From positions 2,046,001-2,110,000 of the forward strand of contig CADCXD010000005.1 in the NCBI GenBank assembly GCA_902806575.1: DNA of 64,000 bases, read 5' to 3'. How positions within the stretch are numbered: position 1 is the stretch's first letter; every line of letters starts with the position of its first letter. The notes under the pieces were generated by a model, which worked only from the letters and a program-made list of their open reading frames with translations, did no database searches and was not told the origin of the DNA. Shown here one piece after another: positions 11,530-21,677 of the stretch. This stretch comes from Jackrogersella multiformis (lineage: Eukaryota > Ascomycota > Sordariomycetes > Xylariales > Hypoxylaceae). Both the position numbers and the translations under genes were made by a program.

Positions 11530-12083
11530 TTAGAATTCCTGCTCCTCCTGGAAGAACATGCCGAACGAGATAATGGTCCCGTAGATCAGTAGTCCTCCGA
11601 TGATGCTCATGACCATTGCCGGGATGCCGATGAGAGCCGAGTGCGCTAGGACGGCGGGAAGGGCTAGAGGTTAAGGGGGAATGTGTTAGCGTGTGGTCTT
11701 TTCTAGGTAGACATTCAGACCGATTGATCTGTGAATGTAGGCGTAATGCGCTCGTATTCCGTACGCGGCATATACACATTGCAGCCGGGGGGTGCCGGAC
11801 CGCAGGCGAGGGAAGGAGGGAGCTTACCGAGGCCCATCACAACCATGAAGCCGGTGCAGAAGCGGCCGAGGTCGAGGACGCCGTTGCCGGAGCTCTCGAC
11901 GAAGTCGTCGGGGTTGGCGCAGCGGGCGGCGATCCAGTTGGGGACGGGCGCCAGCACGTAGGTGGCGACGACGAGGAGCGGGTAGTATACCCGGTATAGC
12001 GCGCACGAGAGGATCACCAGCAGGAAGCCGATGGCCAGCACGAACGACAGCGCGATGATGGTCTTGAGCCCCGCGGCCGGCAT
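11530..12083 (-). CDS. vps55: Vps55-family endosomal membrane protein
   Basis: The exons are 12083-11828 and 11663-11530, giving 129 residues. Vps55 acts with Vps68 in late endosome-to-vacuole traffic; the animal relatives are OB-RGRP/LEPROT. Four hydrophobic segments are visible: LKTIIALSFVLAIGFLLVIL, VYYPLLVVATYVLAPVPNWI, FCTGFMVVMGLALPAVLAHS and AMVMSIIGGLLIYGTIISFG. The PVPNWIA motif and the end FFQEEQEF are characteristic. The 164-nt intron (GTAAGC...CTCTAG) interrupts the third segment, and removal gives GLALPAVLAHS. The length is close to the family's usual 120-140. Confidence 0.93.
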
Positions 12084-12869
12084 CGTGGGCAGAGAAAAAG
12101 GAACGAACGAACGGGCGGGCGGGCGCTCGCGGAGGGTGACGGGAGGGAATGGCAGGACGTCGGACTCCTGAGTTGCAGAGGAGACCCGTCGAGGTACTGG
12201 GTACTGAGGACCGAGGGTTTTTTTTTTTGTTGGTGTTGCGGTTGTTGGTTTTCGTCGGCTCGTAATGCGTACGTGACAAAGGAAAAGGCTGGGCTGGGCG
12301 GGTGTCGCTGATTAATTGAATCGGTAGGTTGTTGGGGGTCTCGTGGTGGTGGTGGTGGTGGTGGTGGTTTGTTACAGTTGGAAATGTTGGAAATGTTGTC
12401 GTCAGACTCAGCCTTGGGCCGGGCTTCTCTAATCGCTAAAGTTTCCCGAACTCTTGAACTCTTGGGGTGTTCGGAAAGCTTGAGCCACACTTTCTAGGCT
12501 TCCCCTGTTACCTAGGTATCTCTAACTGTTAGTGTGGCTAATGCTTAATACGTACCTAGGTATTGTACATATGTACATAGTACCTGCACTAGTGCTTATC
12601 CCTGTCGATTGATTACCTAAGCTTGGAGTTGGTCCGTGCTAGTCCCAAAAGAGAGGTGCGACGAAGCTCTGAGCTGCCTTGCGGGCGGGTTGCTGCTGCT
12701 AACCATATAACTGCAATTCAGATAGCTCTAGCCCAGCCTTGCCTCTCCTTCAGCTACCACAATACCTACCTCAATATCCAAACTTGCGAATTACAACTCC
12801 CAACACACACGCCAACACCACACTTCTACTTTGTACGCCGGAGAACTGCAAGCTCCACATACTGGCATA
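12084..12869. other. divergent intergenic VPS55/PRE5
   Basis: This is the shared promoter region of VPS55 (-) and PRE5 (+). It contains a GGT trinucleotide run, a CTAGGTA-type motif around 12510-12580, and a CA-rich PRE5 leader (12720-12869). The open frames here come from low-complexity DNA. Confidence 0.5.
12343..12368. repeat. (GTG)n microsatellite
   Basis: About nine tandem GTG units in the VPS55 upstream region. Confidence 0.9.
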
Positions 12870-13848
12870 ATGTTCAGAAACAACTACGACAACGATTCAG
12901 TCACATTGTAAGCTCTAAGCCACCCACAGCCAACCCTTGCCAGTCGGTACTGTACCTATATACCTATGACATCTAACCTTCGTTCAGCTCCCCGCAAGGG
13001 AGAATATTCCAGGTAGAATATGCCGCCGAGGCCGTGAAGCAAGGTTCGGTAGTGGTGGGCCTGATCAGCAAGACGCACGCAGTTCTAGTCGCTATCAAGG
13101 TACGGGAAATCCAGAGAACGACCACATACTTAACCACCCGTGCATAAACCCCGAAGCACACGAGAGCCGCGAGCTAACAGTTGTTGTCGGGACGATATAG
13201 CGAAATGCGGAAGAACTCTCGTCGTACCAGAAGAAGCTGTTCGCCGTGGACGAGCACGTGGGCCTAGCCATCGCGGGCCTGACGTCGGACGCCCGCGTGC
13301 TGTCCAACTTCATGAAGCAGCAGTGCCTGTCGCAGCGGCTGACGTACGACCGCGCCATGCCCCTCGAGACCCTCGTCTCGCTCATCGGCGACAAGGCCCA
13401 GCTCAACACTCAGCACTACGGGAAGCGGCCCTACGGCGTCGGCCTGCTCATCACCGGCGTCGACGAGACGGGCCCGCACCTGTTCGAGTTCCAGCCCAGC
13501 GGCATGACCCAGGAGATGATGGCTTGCGCTATCGGCGCCAGGTCCCAGATGGCCCGCACCTACCTCGAGAAGAACCTGGACAAGTTCGCCGACTGCGGCC
13601 GGGACGAGCTCGTGAGGCACGGCCTCAAGGCCCTGAAGGAGACCCTGGTCCAGGACCGCGAGCTGACGGTCGACAACACGAGCGTGGGCGTCGTCGGCCT
13701 TAAGGAGCCGGGCAAGAAGGCGCTCGAGTTCTTCAAGGTGCACGACGGCGCCGAGGTCAAGGACTGGATCAACAGCGTCGCGGACGACAACGAGGCCGGC
13801 GCCGAGGCCGGCGAGGGCGAGGGCGAGGGCATGCAGGTGGATGAGTAG
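12870..13848 (+). CDS. pre5: 20S proteasome alpha-6 subunit (Pre5 type)
   Basis: The exons are 12870-12907, 12988-13099 and 13201-13848, giving 265 residues. This is a structural alpha-ring subunit of the 20S proteasome, which gates substrate entry. It starts MFRNNYDNDSVTFSPQGRIF, the classic alpha-subunit N-terminal signature with YDNDSVTFSP as in yeast Pre5. QVEYAAEAVKQGS follows, and GARSQMARTYLE lies mid-protein. The two introns (80 and 101 nt) are GT-AG and phase-consistent. The tail is acidic (EAGEGEGEGMQVDE), as in other fungal alpha-6 proteins. The third exon has very high G+C at third codon positions, which produces long spurious frames on both strands. Confidence 0.96.
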
Positions 13849-14109
13849 GGAGATACCAAGTAAAAAACTCCAAAACTGTGATTGTTCCCCGCGGTATGGG
13901 AAACAAAGTATGCTTGCATTTCACTCGGGCGTAAGGACGACTCGGTAGGTGCCCCTATGTCACGGCGCCTTGATATCTAGATGTATCAATAGACGAACAA
14001 TAAATCACACGAAACAAATCAGAAAATTGTGACACAAGAAGCTAGCACCGCACGTTAAAGAGCTCAACTTGCAGAAGTGGCTTTGTGCTACTTGTTTATT
14101 TATTTTCAT

Positions 14110-15404
14110 TTATATCTCGTCTTCCTCGTCGTCGAAGTCGTCCTCCCGACCCATCTCGTACAGGATGCGGCCGCCTCCCCCGGCGCCGCCGCCCTGCTGC
14201 GCGTCGAAGTACGGCAGCACGATGCCCTCCCTGTCGCGGCGCTGCTTCTCCGTCAGCCCGAGGTCGAACGTAGTCTCCATGTCCCCGTCCCCCCCCTCGT
14301 CCGGCGCGGCCCCCGGGTCGCCGGAGCGAGGGTCCCGGAACGCGGGGTGCTCCGATAGGAGATACAGCTTCGAGGCGTCGACCCTGCCTCTCGCGTGCCC
14401 GTTTTGCGCCAGAACCGGAACTGCGCGCGGGACTAGCACGAACGTCTCGGCTACGGCCCGCCCGCTGCGCCGCCGCATCTCCATCTCCAGCACGAAGCCC
14501 TCCTCCTCCTCCCCGCCCGCCCCGCCGCCGCCGCGGAGCCCGACCAGCACGCCCTCGCGGCCCTCGGCTAGCCCCCACTCCGGCTCCGGGCGGCTGCGGT
14601 CGCGCGCGCGCCGGCGCTCGGCGGCGTGGCGCAGGTTCCCGACGCGCAGGACGGCGGTGGACAGGTGGGTCAGCGCGGTCAGGGGGTGGGGCTCGTACTC
14701 GTACTCGGAGGCGGCAGCGGCGGAGCGGGGGAGCACGAGCGGCACGTCGGCGTGGTAGACGCCGACGAGCGAGACGGCGGGGGTCACGAGCCCGGAGAGG
14801 AAGAGCGACAGCCCCGAGGCCGAGGGGATGGTCTGCGCCAGCGGGTTGAGCGCGTCGATCACCACGAGCACCTTGTAGGTGGAGGTGGACGCAGGTGGGT
14901 AGTGCGAGGTTATTTCTGCGCGCAGCGCGTCTGCTGTCTTCCCCCACGCTTTGATGAATATGTCGATGCTGGGGGAGGGCTTCCTCAGCGTCGCGAAGGA
15001 GAGGAAGATGGTTTTGCTCTTGGTGGCCTGTCGGGGGGTTAATGATGGTTCACTTGCTCACTCACTCACTCGCGTGCTTGCTTGAAGGGAATTTCAATAA
15101 AAGTGACAATATCAATATGAAACGAAACGAAATATAGGAACCAAAGTAAAAGGAATGAGATGAGAAGTCGAATAAATATATATATACATCAAGGCAAAGC
15201 GAGATTCTAGATTATAGACTAAAAAACAACTTAGCAAATACCGACCTTGGCTCTACTCAGAAACTCGTGGAGCAGGGGCTTGGCGCTCTGCTCGAGAGTG
15301 TCGAGGACCAGCGTCAGCGGGCTGGCGCCGTCTCGCAGGTTCAGCAGCTTCTGGAGCAGCAGGAGGGCGTGCGAGCGAGCGTGCGATTGCGCCGACGGCG
15401 GCAT
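14110..15404 (-). CDS. elp5: Elongator complex protein 5 (Elp5/Iki1)
   Basis: The exons are 15404-15246 and 15027-14110, giving 358 residues. Elp5 with Elp4 and Elp6 forms the RecA-like hexameric subcomplex of Elongator, which makes the 5-carboxymethyl side chain on wobble uridines of cytoplasmic tRNAs. The N-terminal exon has NLRDGASPLTLVLDTLEQSA and the second starts SKTIFLSFATLRKP, both typical of fungal Elp5. A VLVVIDALNPLAQ segment follows, resembling the Walker-B-like strand of this ATPase-fold family. The intron is 218 nt. The C-terminus ends in an acidic tail (EDDFDDEEDEI), as in Iki1. The middle (14470-14650) is extremely G+C rich. Confidence 0.88.
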
Positions 15405-16398
15405 GGCTCTGCTCTGCGTGTTGGGAGTTTGTGCGTATGTCGATATAACGGTATAGTGGTTAGGCGTTAGCTACTAGTACCTATTAACAATTCTTGTCCA
15501 GCTCTCTTCTGAGGCTAGGGTTATCGTGATTATTGCGACTATCTAGCCTAGGTAGGCACCTAAGGTATCGTGTAAAAGAGTTGCTTCCACTTCTAAGGAG
15601 GTACCTAGGAGGTAGTCATGCAGGTACTATGGATGAAGGCCGAAACCTTAGCAATCCTTGCCCGGCTCCGGTACTACCTAGAGCTAGCTCTCCCCGCATC
15701 CATCCCCTAACTGCGGAATTTTAATATTTAGGGCGGCCAGTTTTACTATAGCGGCTCCACTATTTTACAGCAGTAAGCAAGATCGGTTCGGAGCGAATCT
15801 ACAGTTACTACCCTGCCCAGGTACTACCCTTTTTCATAACCTTGGAACTAAATTTCATTCTTGCCTGCCTAGGTACCTAGACTCAATCTTCTATATTGCC
15901 TAATATACTTGAAATCGCGCAAGAGCTTGGTACAATGTCACTTAACCCTAATTCAGTATTGACTTCTCTTACCATACCACCCTAACCCGTATGAGCTTGT
16001 TGAGATAAAGGGAAAAGGTAAAAGATCGTCAAGATATATTCTCCGTCTCGGCTGCAACGTTCCGGTACTCCTAGCACAATGAGAATTTATAACGCTCATC
16101 ATGGCTTGTCTATACGAATACCACGCAGTTCTACGCTTAAATATGTAGCATTAATATACAGCACGCTTTCTTCCCTTCTTGGCCCAATATGCTTACCATG
16201 CCCAGCCGCCCAGCCGGTATATTCTTGTTCATTTGTAGTATTGAGGGGGAAGAAGATAAGATGTAGGTACAAATAGAGACGAAGGGTCATTTGCAGAATC
16301 CTTCAGCCCCAAGAATATTCACTATTTATTATCTGGCTGTACAGTCTAGCCGTCGTTCCTCGCTTCTAAGAGAGTTGATATTCACTTGCACCTGCATC
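15405..16398. other. divergent intergenic ELP5/aspartic protease
   Basis: I see no gene. CTAGGTACC-type motifs recur at about 15545-15615 and 15865-15882. Short open frames at 16079-16290 lie on both strands and are not supportable. Confidence 0.5.
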
Positions 16399-17847
16399 AT
16401 GGCCGGGCTCATATTACGAGTCCTCGTGGGCAGCTTGACCCTTGGACTCGGGGCTGCTGTCCCTGTCGACCACAAGCTGGAGACTCGCAACTTTGCTGCT
16501 CAGGCCGGTTTAGCTATCACGGACAATTATCATACGCTCTCGAGAATCCCGCGGCAGCCGGGTCTCTCTCGGACTTTTGATGTTCTTCGGCAGAACAGGA
16601 GGAATAAGGCCATTATGAATGGCCTCGACGACCCGAATGACCCGGAAGGCGTCGACAATCTGAGAGCCGAGTTGCACCAAGTTGAATATATCATGCAAGT
16701 GGGTATCGGGGCAGAGAAATATTACATGATCCCGGATACCGGCAGCAGCGATACTTGGATCATTTCTGATGGATTTACGTGCTTAGACCCTTACTATGGC
16801 CAGAATGTACCTCAAGAGGAATGTAGTTTTGGTCCTCTATTCAAGGGGGAGTTTCCCGATGGCAAGATCGAGAATCAAAACTTGAATATCTCGTACTTGA
16901 GCGGTGAATATTTGAATGGTCCTATGGGATTTGCAAAGTACGTACTGGCGTGTTATCTAACCTCAGCGTTTTCTAGGCTCACAAATATCAAGTATCACTG
17001 TGGCCAATGTCACTATTCCGAAGCAGCAGTTTGCTCTTGTGAACATGGCTGCGTTTGGTGGCGACGGGGTTTCGAGCGGTATCCTCGGTCTTGGGTTGAG
17101 GGGGCTCACTGCGGCCTTTTCGGGAAACGATCCCCGCAACGACAGCATAGACAATCTGGTAAACTACTCCCCTCTCGTCGAGACCATGGGGGCGACCAAG
17201 GTGGCCGATCCTATCCTCAGCTTCGCCATGTCGCGTGACGAGAACCGATCGTTCATTGCCTTCGGCGGCGTGCCTCCCGTCAAGACAGGCGAGTATACCA
17301 CGGTGCCTATTGAAAAGGTTAGACTTCCCTTTCTAGACATTATTTCCATATTAATACTAGTGTATGACTAACATTGTAACTTTAGGGAACCACAACCACT
17401 GGCAGGACGGACTATTTCTACTACGACATCGCGATCGACTCCATCTCCTGGAACAGCAGCACGGTCAGCCAGACGGCGACGAACCTACCGCACATGCTAG
17501 TAGACTCAGGCACGACGATTAACTTGTTCCCCCGTAACGTGGCGGCAGCCATCAACAACGCCTTCTCGCCGGCCGGCCAGCAGGAGGACAGCATGGTGTG
17601 GAGCGTGCCTTGCGATGCCGTGCCGCCGACGCTCGACGTCGTGATCGGCGGCAAGGCCATCCGCACCCACCCGAGCAGCATGATCTTGCCCGAGACCGCA
17701 GCCGAAGGTTCCAACCGCTGCTTATCTGGTATCGGGGCCGGCCAGGCCGGCTCGTATATCCTCGGCGACACCTTCATGCAGGAGATCGTTGCCGTGTTCG
17801 ACGTTTCGGACAAGAAGGAGCTGAAGTTTGCTCAGCGACTAGATTAG
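16399..17847 (+). CDS. secreted pepsin-like aspartic protease (family A1)
   Basis: The exons are 16399-16937, 16993-17317 and 17386-17847, giving 441 residues. The first ~20 residues (MAGLILRVLVGSLTLGLGAA) are a typical signal peptide. A propeptide of roughly 70 residues follows. The two catalytic aspartates sit in PDTGSSD (Asp113) and VDSGTT (Asp328), the paired motifs of pepsin-like enzymes. Asn-x-Ser/Thr sites are present. The C-terminus ends FAQRLD with no hydrophobic GPI signal, so a soluble secreted enzyme is likely. For intron 1 the frame requires the AAG acceptor at 16992 rather than the nearer TAG at 16976, giving GFANITVANVTIPKQQ. Intron 2 is 68 nt. An upstream open frame without ATG is leader. 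Confidence 0.88.
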
Positions 17848-19147
17848 GTTCAAGGCCTTGTAGTTAGCATGACAAGCTATGGATTAGACATATATGGCTA
17901 CCTAGGTAGGTATATTAATAGATTGCTTCTTACTTATAGCCCGTGTTGCATTATATGGCAATGATAGGACTTGTATGACAGTTTGATTAATGGGAAGGAT
18001 AGGTTTGATCGGGCGTATTTGCTGGTTTAGCTGTTGTACTTCGCCTTATTGGGATATTCTCGGTTCTACCCATGATCCAGGAGTATTACAAGGTGACCTT
18101 CAAGTTTTGTTTTCAAATTTAAAGGGGGGTAGTTACTGCTGACTAAGCAGTGTTGGTTATTTGCCCCTTTTCCATATATCACCAAAATCGCCTCGATTTT
18201 ACTTGCTTATATTAGTTTACGTTTCCTTATAGACTATATGGCGAAGGTAATAGTACATTATTGCCCTGGGTATTATGCTAAAGGAGTAAGATCTTCCTAA
18301 GGGATTGGTATAACATGTTCGCGAGAGCTTCCTCTTACGATATATTACTTGGATTGCTACTTAGGTATATTTAATATATTCCTCAAGAGATGTAAATAAT
18401 AGCACTAAGAGAGCCTAAAGAAGTTATACCAAACTATCTGTTTGCTTAAAAAGCTGTTGGATATATAAAGGAATTATTGAAGATGATGTCTTCCTCCATT
18501 AACACAAAAGTTTTTCACTTATCGTTTACCTCTATAAAGTTTGCTATTACCACATATATATTAAACATCTTCTACATTGATATTACGTCGAATGCCCCGG
18601 TGGTTTCGCTGATTGTTTTCTCTGTTGTTGTGCACGTTCATGCCGTGAAGAATAATCATATTTGTTCAGTGCCAACTACCGTCAGAACATTTGTTCACAA
18701 AGAGATAGATACCGTTTTAATTCGGCATAACATCCTCTGTAATGTGTTAGCTGATAAATAGTCATATTTTATGGAAAGTGATACTCGTAGGAAACCTTGA
18801 AAGTACGGGGATATGGAATTCGTCTACCTACTAGGTACGTATCTACCCAGGTAGGTACCTATGTGTTTAAGAGGCAGTCACATGGAGTGTTTAGTATCGA
18901 CCAAGAGAATCGTACCTTCCGTCATATATAACATTTCACACACCTTCCCAATCTTCGACGCGAACTGCTCAACCTTTTTTTCTCTTTCCTTTTTCTACAC
19001 ATTGCTTCGATAATACTGTCACGGTATCCTCTTTCAACATTTCCACCCACAACATTTCACCCCAATTCACTTTCCCAGTCGCGTCATCAGTCTAATTTAC
19101 TTTTCGACGATTACCATTCTCTACCAAACCCTACACCAACTTAAACC
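17848..19147. other. intergenic, A+T-rich
   Basis: About 1.3 kb of mostly A+T-rich DNA. A 90-codon open frame (about 18480-18761) has an odd hydrophobic composition and no recognisable family, so I do not call it. A CTAGGTACGTA...GTAGGTACCT motif pair lies at 18829-18860. The right end carries a CT-rich leader for the gene at 19148. Confidence 0.45.
18923..18932 (+). promoter_or_regulatory. TATA-like element upstream of the 19148 gene
   Basis: CATATATAAC lies about 220 bp before the ATG at 19148 and is followed by a long CT-rich tract (TTTTTTTCTCTTTCC...), the usual arrangement of a fungal promoter and start region. Confidence 0.4.
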
Positions 19148-19882
19148 ATGACGTCTAACCAGGAGGAAGTCACCATGTCTACCTGCGCCAACAAGACGTG
19201 CTCCAACCTGAACTGCGGCAAGGCCGGCGGTCAGATCGTCGCCATGGAGGATATCGAGATCGCCATATGTGGCCAGCATGGAGTGTTTTCTACCGAGAAA
19301 GACAGTATTTCCAAGAATGGTGAAAATGATGTTGACAAGTCCTCTGCTGAGCCACATACTAAGGCTCAGGCTACTAAGGCTGAAGGCAAGAAGCCGATGT
19401 TTCTTGGAGGTGACTACTTAGGTACATAATCCCTCCCTATGTCATATTAGATATACTTGACTAACATTACAACTGATTGCAAAGGATCAGAATCCTTGTG
19501 CAAGATCCTGGAACGATTCTTGATCAAAGATCTGAGCTTCTCATCCGAATCCCCATCCGACTCCCCTGCTACCTCTAACGAACCAGGGGTGGGGTGTCGT
19601 TCGCCGGACGCATCTACTAGCTTCAAGGAAGAGCGACCTATCCTTGCTGGTGGTCACATCACTGGTGATACTGCTGCTATCAAACAAGCGGTCACCGACA
19701 CCAACAAGTCGACTCTGAAGGGTCATCCTGCCCCCGTTCAGCCTGCCGCTGCTCCTCGAAGCCGTGCCGATGAACTCTTTGAGTTAACAGGCTACAAACT
19801 AAAGGTCAACCAGGAGGAATTCAAGGCCGACAGAATCAAGTACGGACTCCACGGTGGTCTCGCAGATTCTCGTTGGGCTTAG
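19148..19882 (+). CDS. unrecognised protein with N-terminal Cys cluster
   Basis: The exons are 19148-19421 and 19485-19882, giving 223 residues. The 63-nt intron (GTACAT...CTAAC...AAAG) is the only choice that keeps the frame, giving GGDYLGSESLCKILERF. Four cysteines lie early: C13-x4-C18-x4-C23-x17-C41. This could bind a metal but matches no metallothionein or zinc-finger pattern I know. The middle is Ser/Pro/Lys-rich and probably disordered. The last ~45 residues look folded and conserved-type (RADELFELTGYKLKVNQEEF, then DRIKYGLHGGLADSRWA). No signal peptide or membrane segment is visible. The TATA-like element and CT-rich leader suggest a real, expressed gene. Function unknown. Confidence 0.7.
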
Positions 19883-20194
19883 GGTTAGACGGGGGGTTTG
19901 ATCGGATATAACTGATTCCCCACTAAGTCGTGGAAGTGGTCACGGTAGTCCTTTGCAAATGGCGTGAGATATGCTGGCTTGGAGAGCATGTAAGCAGGGC
20001 GTGCACATTGGTCATTTTGAGCCTCCGATTGCTACAAGTTGCAGAAGATACGTTAATAAAAAACGGCTGCCATCGATCATTAAATTAAGAGTGCCTAACC
20101 TCGGTTCCGATGTAATCCATATGCCTTTTTTAAGAATCTTCCTTCATAGTCCCATTTGCCATACACGAAAGCAACAGTATCATGCATGATATGA
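19883..20194. other. intergenic between convergent genes
   Basis: About 310 bp of 3' sequence between the Cys-cluster gene (+) and the snRNP gene (-). I see nothing else. Confidence 0.5.
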
Positions 20195-21154
20195 CTACCG
20201 AGATGGACTTAGTGGGCGATTGAAACCACCAACACGGTTCATGTACTGGCGATACTCGGTCTTCTTCTCCTTCCTCACTGCACCGCCATTGTTCCCTAGT
20301 ATATGGGTGCCCTTCGTCGTGCCAAAGCCGCCAAAACCCATCATCGCTTGCATGGCGCTCATCCCGTCATCCTCCACCACGACGTCCTCATCATCCTCGT
20401 CCTCGTCCTCATCCTCATCCATGGCGTCCCCTCCGTGTTGAGAATTCGGCGTTTCGGTTCTCTTCTTTCCGTCCTCGGGCTCTTCCGTAGACCCTCTCGC
20501 GTCGCGCAGCTTGCTTAGCGCTATGCCCTTGCCCCCGCGGCTCGCCTCGTCGTGGTGTTTTCCTCCGACCTTGAACTGCAGAGAAGACCCCGACTCCGGC
20601 TTTCCGCCGCCGAGCCTAGGTCGAGTCGGCAGAGGCGAGTTGCTATGCGAGGCGTGGTCGACCTTCCCAGGCGGGCTGCGAGGTGGCGAGGCGGAGCGCC
20701 CCGCTTCGGCATGGGCCCTGGACTTGGTCCTGGATGCGTCGGGCTTCTGCTGGGCGCCCTCGCCGCGGGTCGGAGCGGGAGCGTCGTCCCTGTCGCGTTT
20801 CCGATCCCGCTTCTTTTTGTCGCGGGGGTCGTCCCGTCTGGGCCGCGCCGCTTCGTCGTCGTCTTTGTTGTTGTCCCGCGAGGGCTTGATCTTGCTGGCA
20901 TCGCGGTCCCTGTCCCTGTCCCTGTTGCTGTCTCCCCGGCGATCGCGGGTCTTCTCGTGGCGGTCTCGCCGGGGCGAGCGCGAGCGGTAACGCCGGTCCC
21001 GCTCGCGAGGGGCTTCTTCTCGTTCACGCCCGCCGCCGCCACGGTCGTCTTTCCTGTCGCGCCCGCCGGGCTCGTGCCGCGCGCGGCGTTCCGACTCGTC
21101 CCACATCTGCTTGCTGTCGGGACGGGTTCGACGCCGGCGAGGTTGGTCGGCCAT
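20195..21154 (-). CDS. U4/U6.U5 tri-snRNP 27 kDa protein (SNRNP27 family)
   Basis: This is a 319-residue single-exon protein. SNRNP27 is a component of the spliceosomal U4/U6.U5 tri-snRNP. The N-terminal two thirds is a low-complexity Arg/Asp/Lys/Ser region (RSRSPRRDRHEKTRDRRGD), an RS/RD-type tail. An acidic block (DAMDEDEDEDEDDEDVVVED) is followed by the conserved C-terminal domain: MMGFGGFGTTKGTHILGN, then KTEYRQYMNRVGGFNRPLSP. These match the human protein's MGF..F.TTKG...GN and YRQYMNRRGGFNRPL blocks. It is longer than the animal protein (about 155 residues) because of the expanded N-terminus. Confidence 0.9.
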   Translation of the reverse strand: MADQPRRRRTRPDSKQMWDESERRARHEPGGRDRKDDRGGGGREREEAPRERDRRYRSRSPRRDRHEKTRDRRGDSNRDRDRDRDASKIKPSRDNNKDDDEAARPRRDDPRDKKKRDRKRDRDDAPAPTRGEGAQQKPDASRTKSRAHAEAGRSASPPRSPPGKVDHASHSNSPLPTRPRLGGGKPESGSSLQFKVGGKHHDEASRGGKGIALSKLRDARGSTEEPEDGKKRTETPNSQHGGDAMDEDEDEDEDDEDVVVEDDGMSAMQAMMGFGGFGTTKGTHILGNNGGAVRKEKKTEYRQYMNRVGGFNRPLSPSR

Positions 21155-21677
21155 GCTTTTTGGGTGTGCTTGGAGTATAATATAATGGATCGAGGTTTGA
21201 TGGAGGATGTATTTTGTATGGATGGCGCGACGTACGAATCTCGTAGATGATGTTAGGGAGCTGAGGTGTTACTTAGGAAGAAAGAAAGAAAGAAAGATTT
21301 GGAACTTATATAAGGCGTAGATACGCTATGAATAAGGTTATCAATAAGGCTACGCTAATCAAACTTAGGACCTTAAGTACCTAGGTACCTATTTACAGCT
21401 GGGGGGTTTTAGGTGGGGTTGCCCTGGATTTTATGTACATAGGAGGTACTTAACGGGTGCATACGTACCCCCGATACAGTACCTACTACCCTGGACCCTG
21501 ACGTCAAATCAATTAAGAGCTTCTCCAAATTTCAAAACTGTGTTCACTTTTTTAAGCTTCTCAAAGGCTGGACCGGTCGAAACCAAAAGCTGCAGAAGTC
21601 GGCACCCTCTAATCCATTATTAAAGCCTTCTAATCTTTTTAGAACAGGGAACCCTGCTCCTTTTCCATGCTGCTATT
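21155..21677. other. divergent intergenic snRNP/glucosidase I
   Basis: Shared upstream region of two divergent genes. It has an AAGAAAGAAAGAAAGAAAG run at about 21279-21297 and a CTAGGTACCTA palindrome near 21380. I see no gene. Confidence 0.5.

Noticed and set aside
14096..14947. Long Arg-rich open frames overlapping ELP5 on both strands
   Set aside because: They are shadows of a very G+C-rich exon; the ELP5 frame alone shows family motifs and fits the splice.
18480..18761. A possible small hydrophobic protein
   Set aside because: It is in A+T-rich DNA, no homologous-looking motif, no promoter or leader signal.
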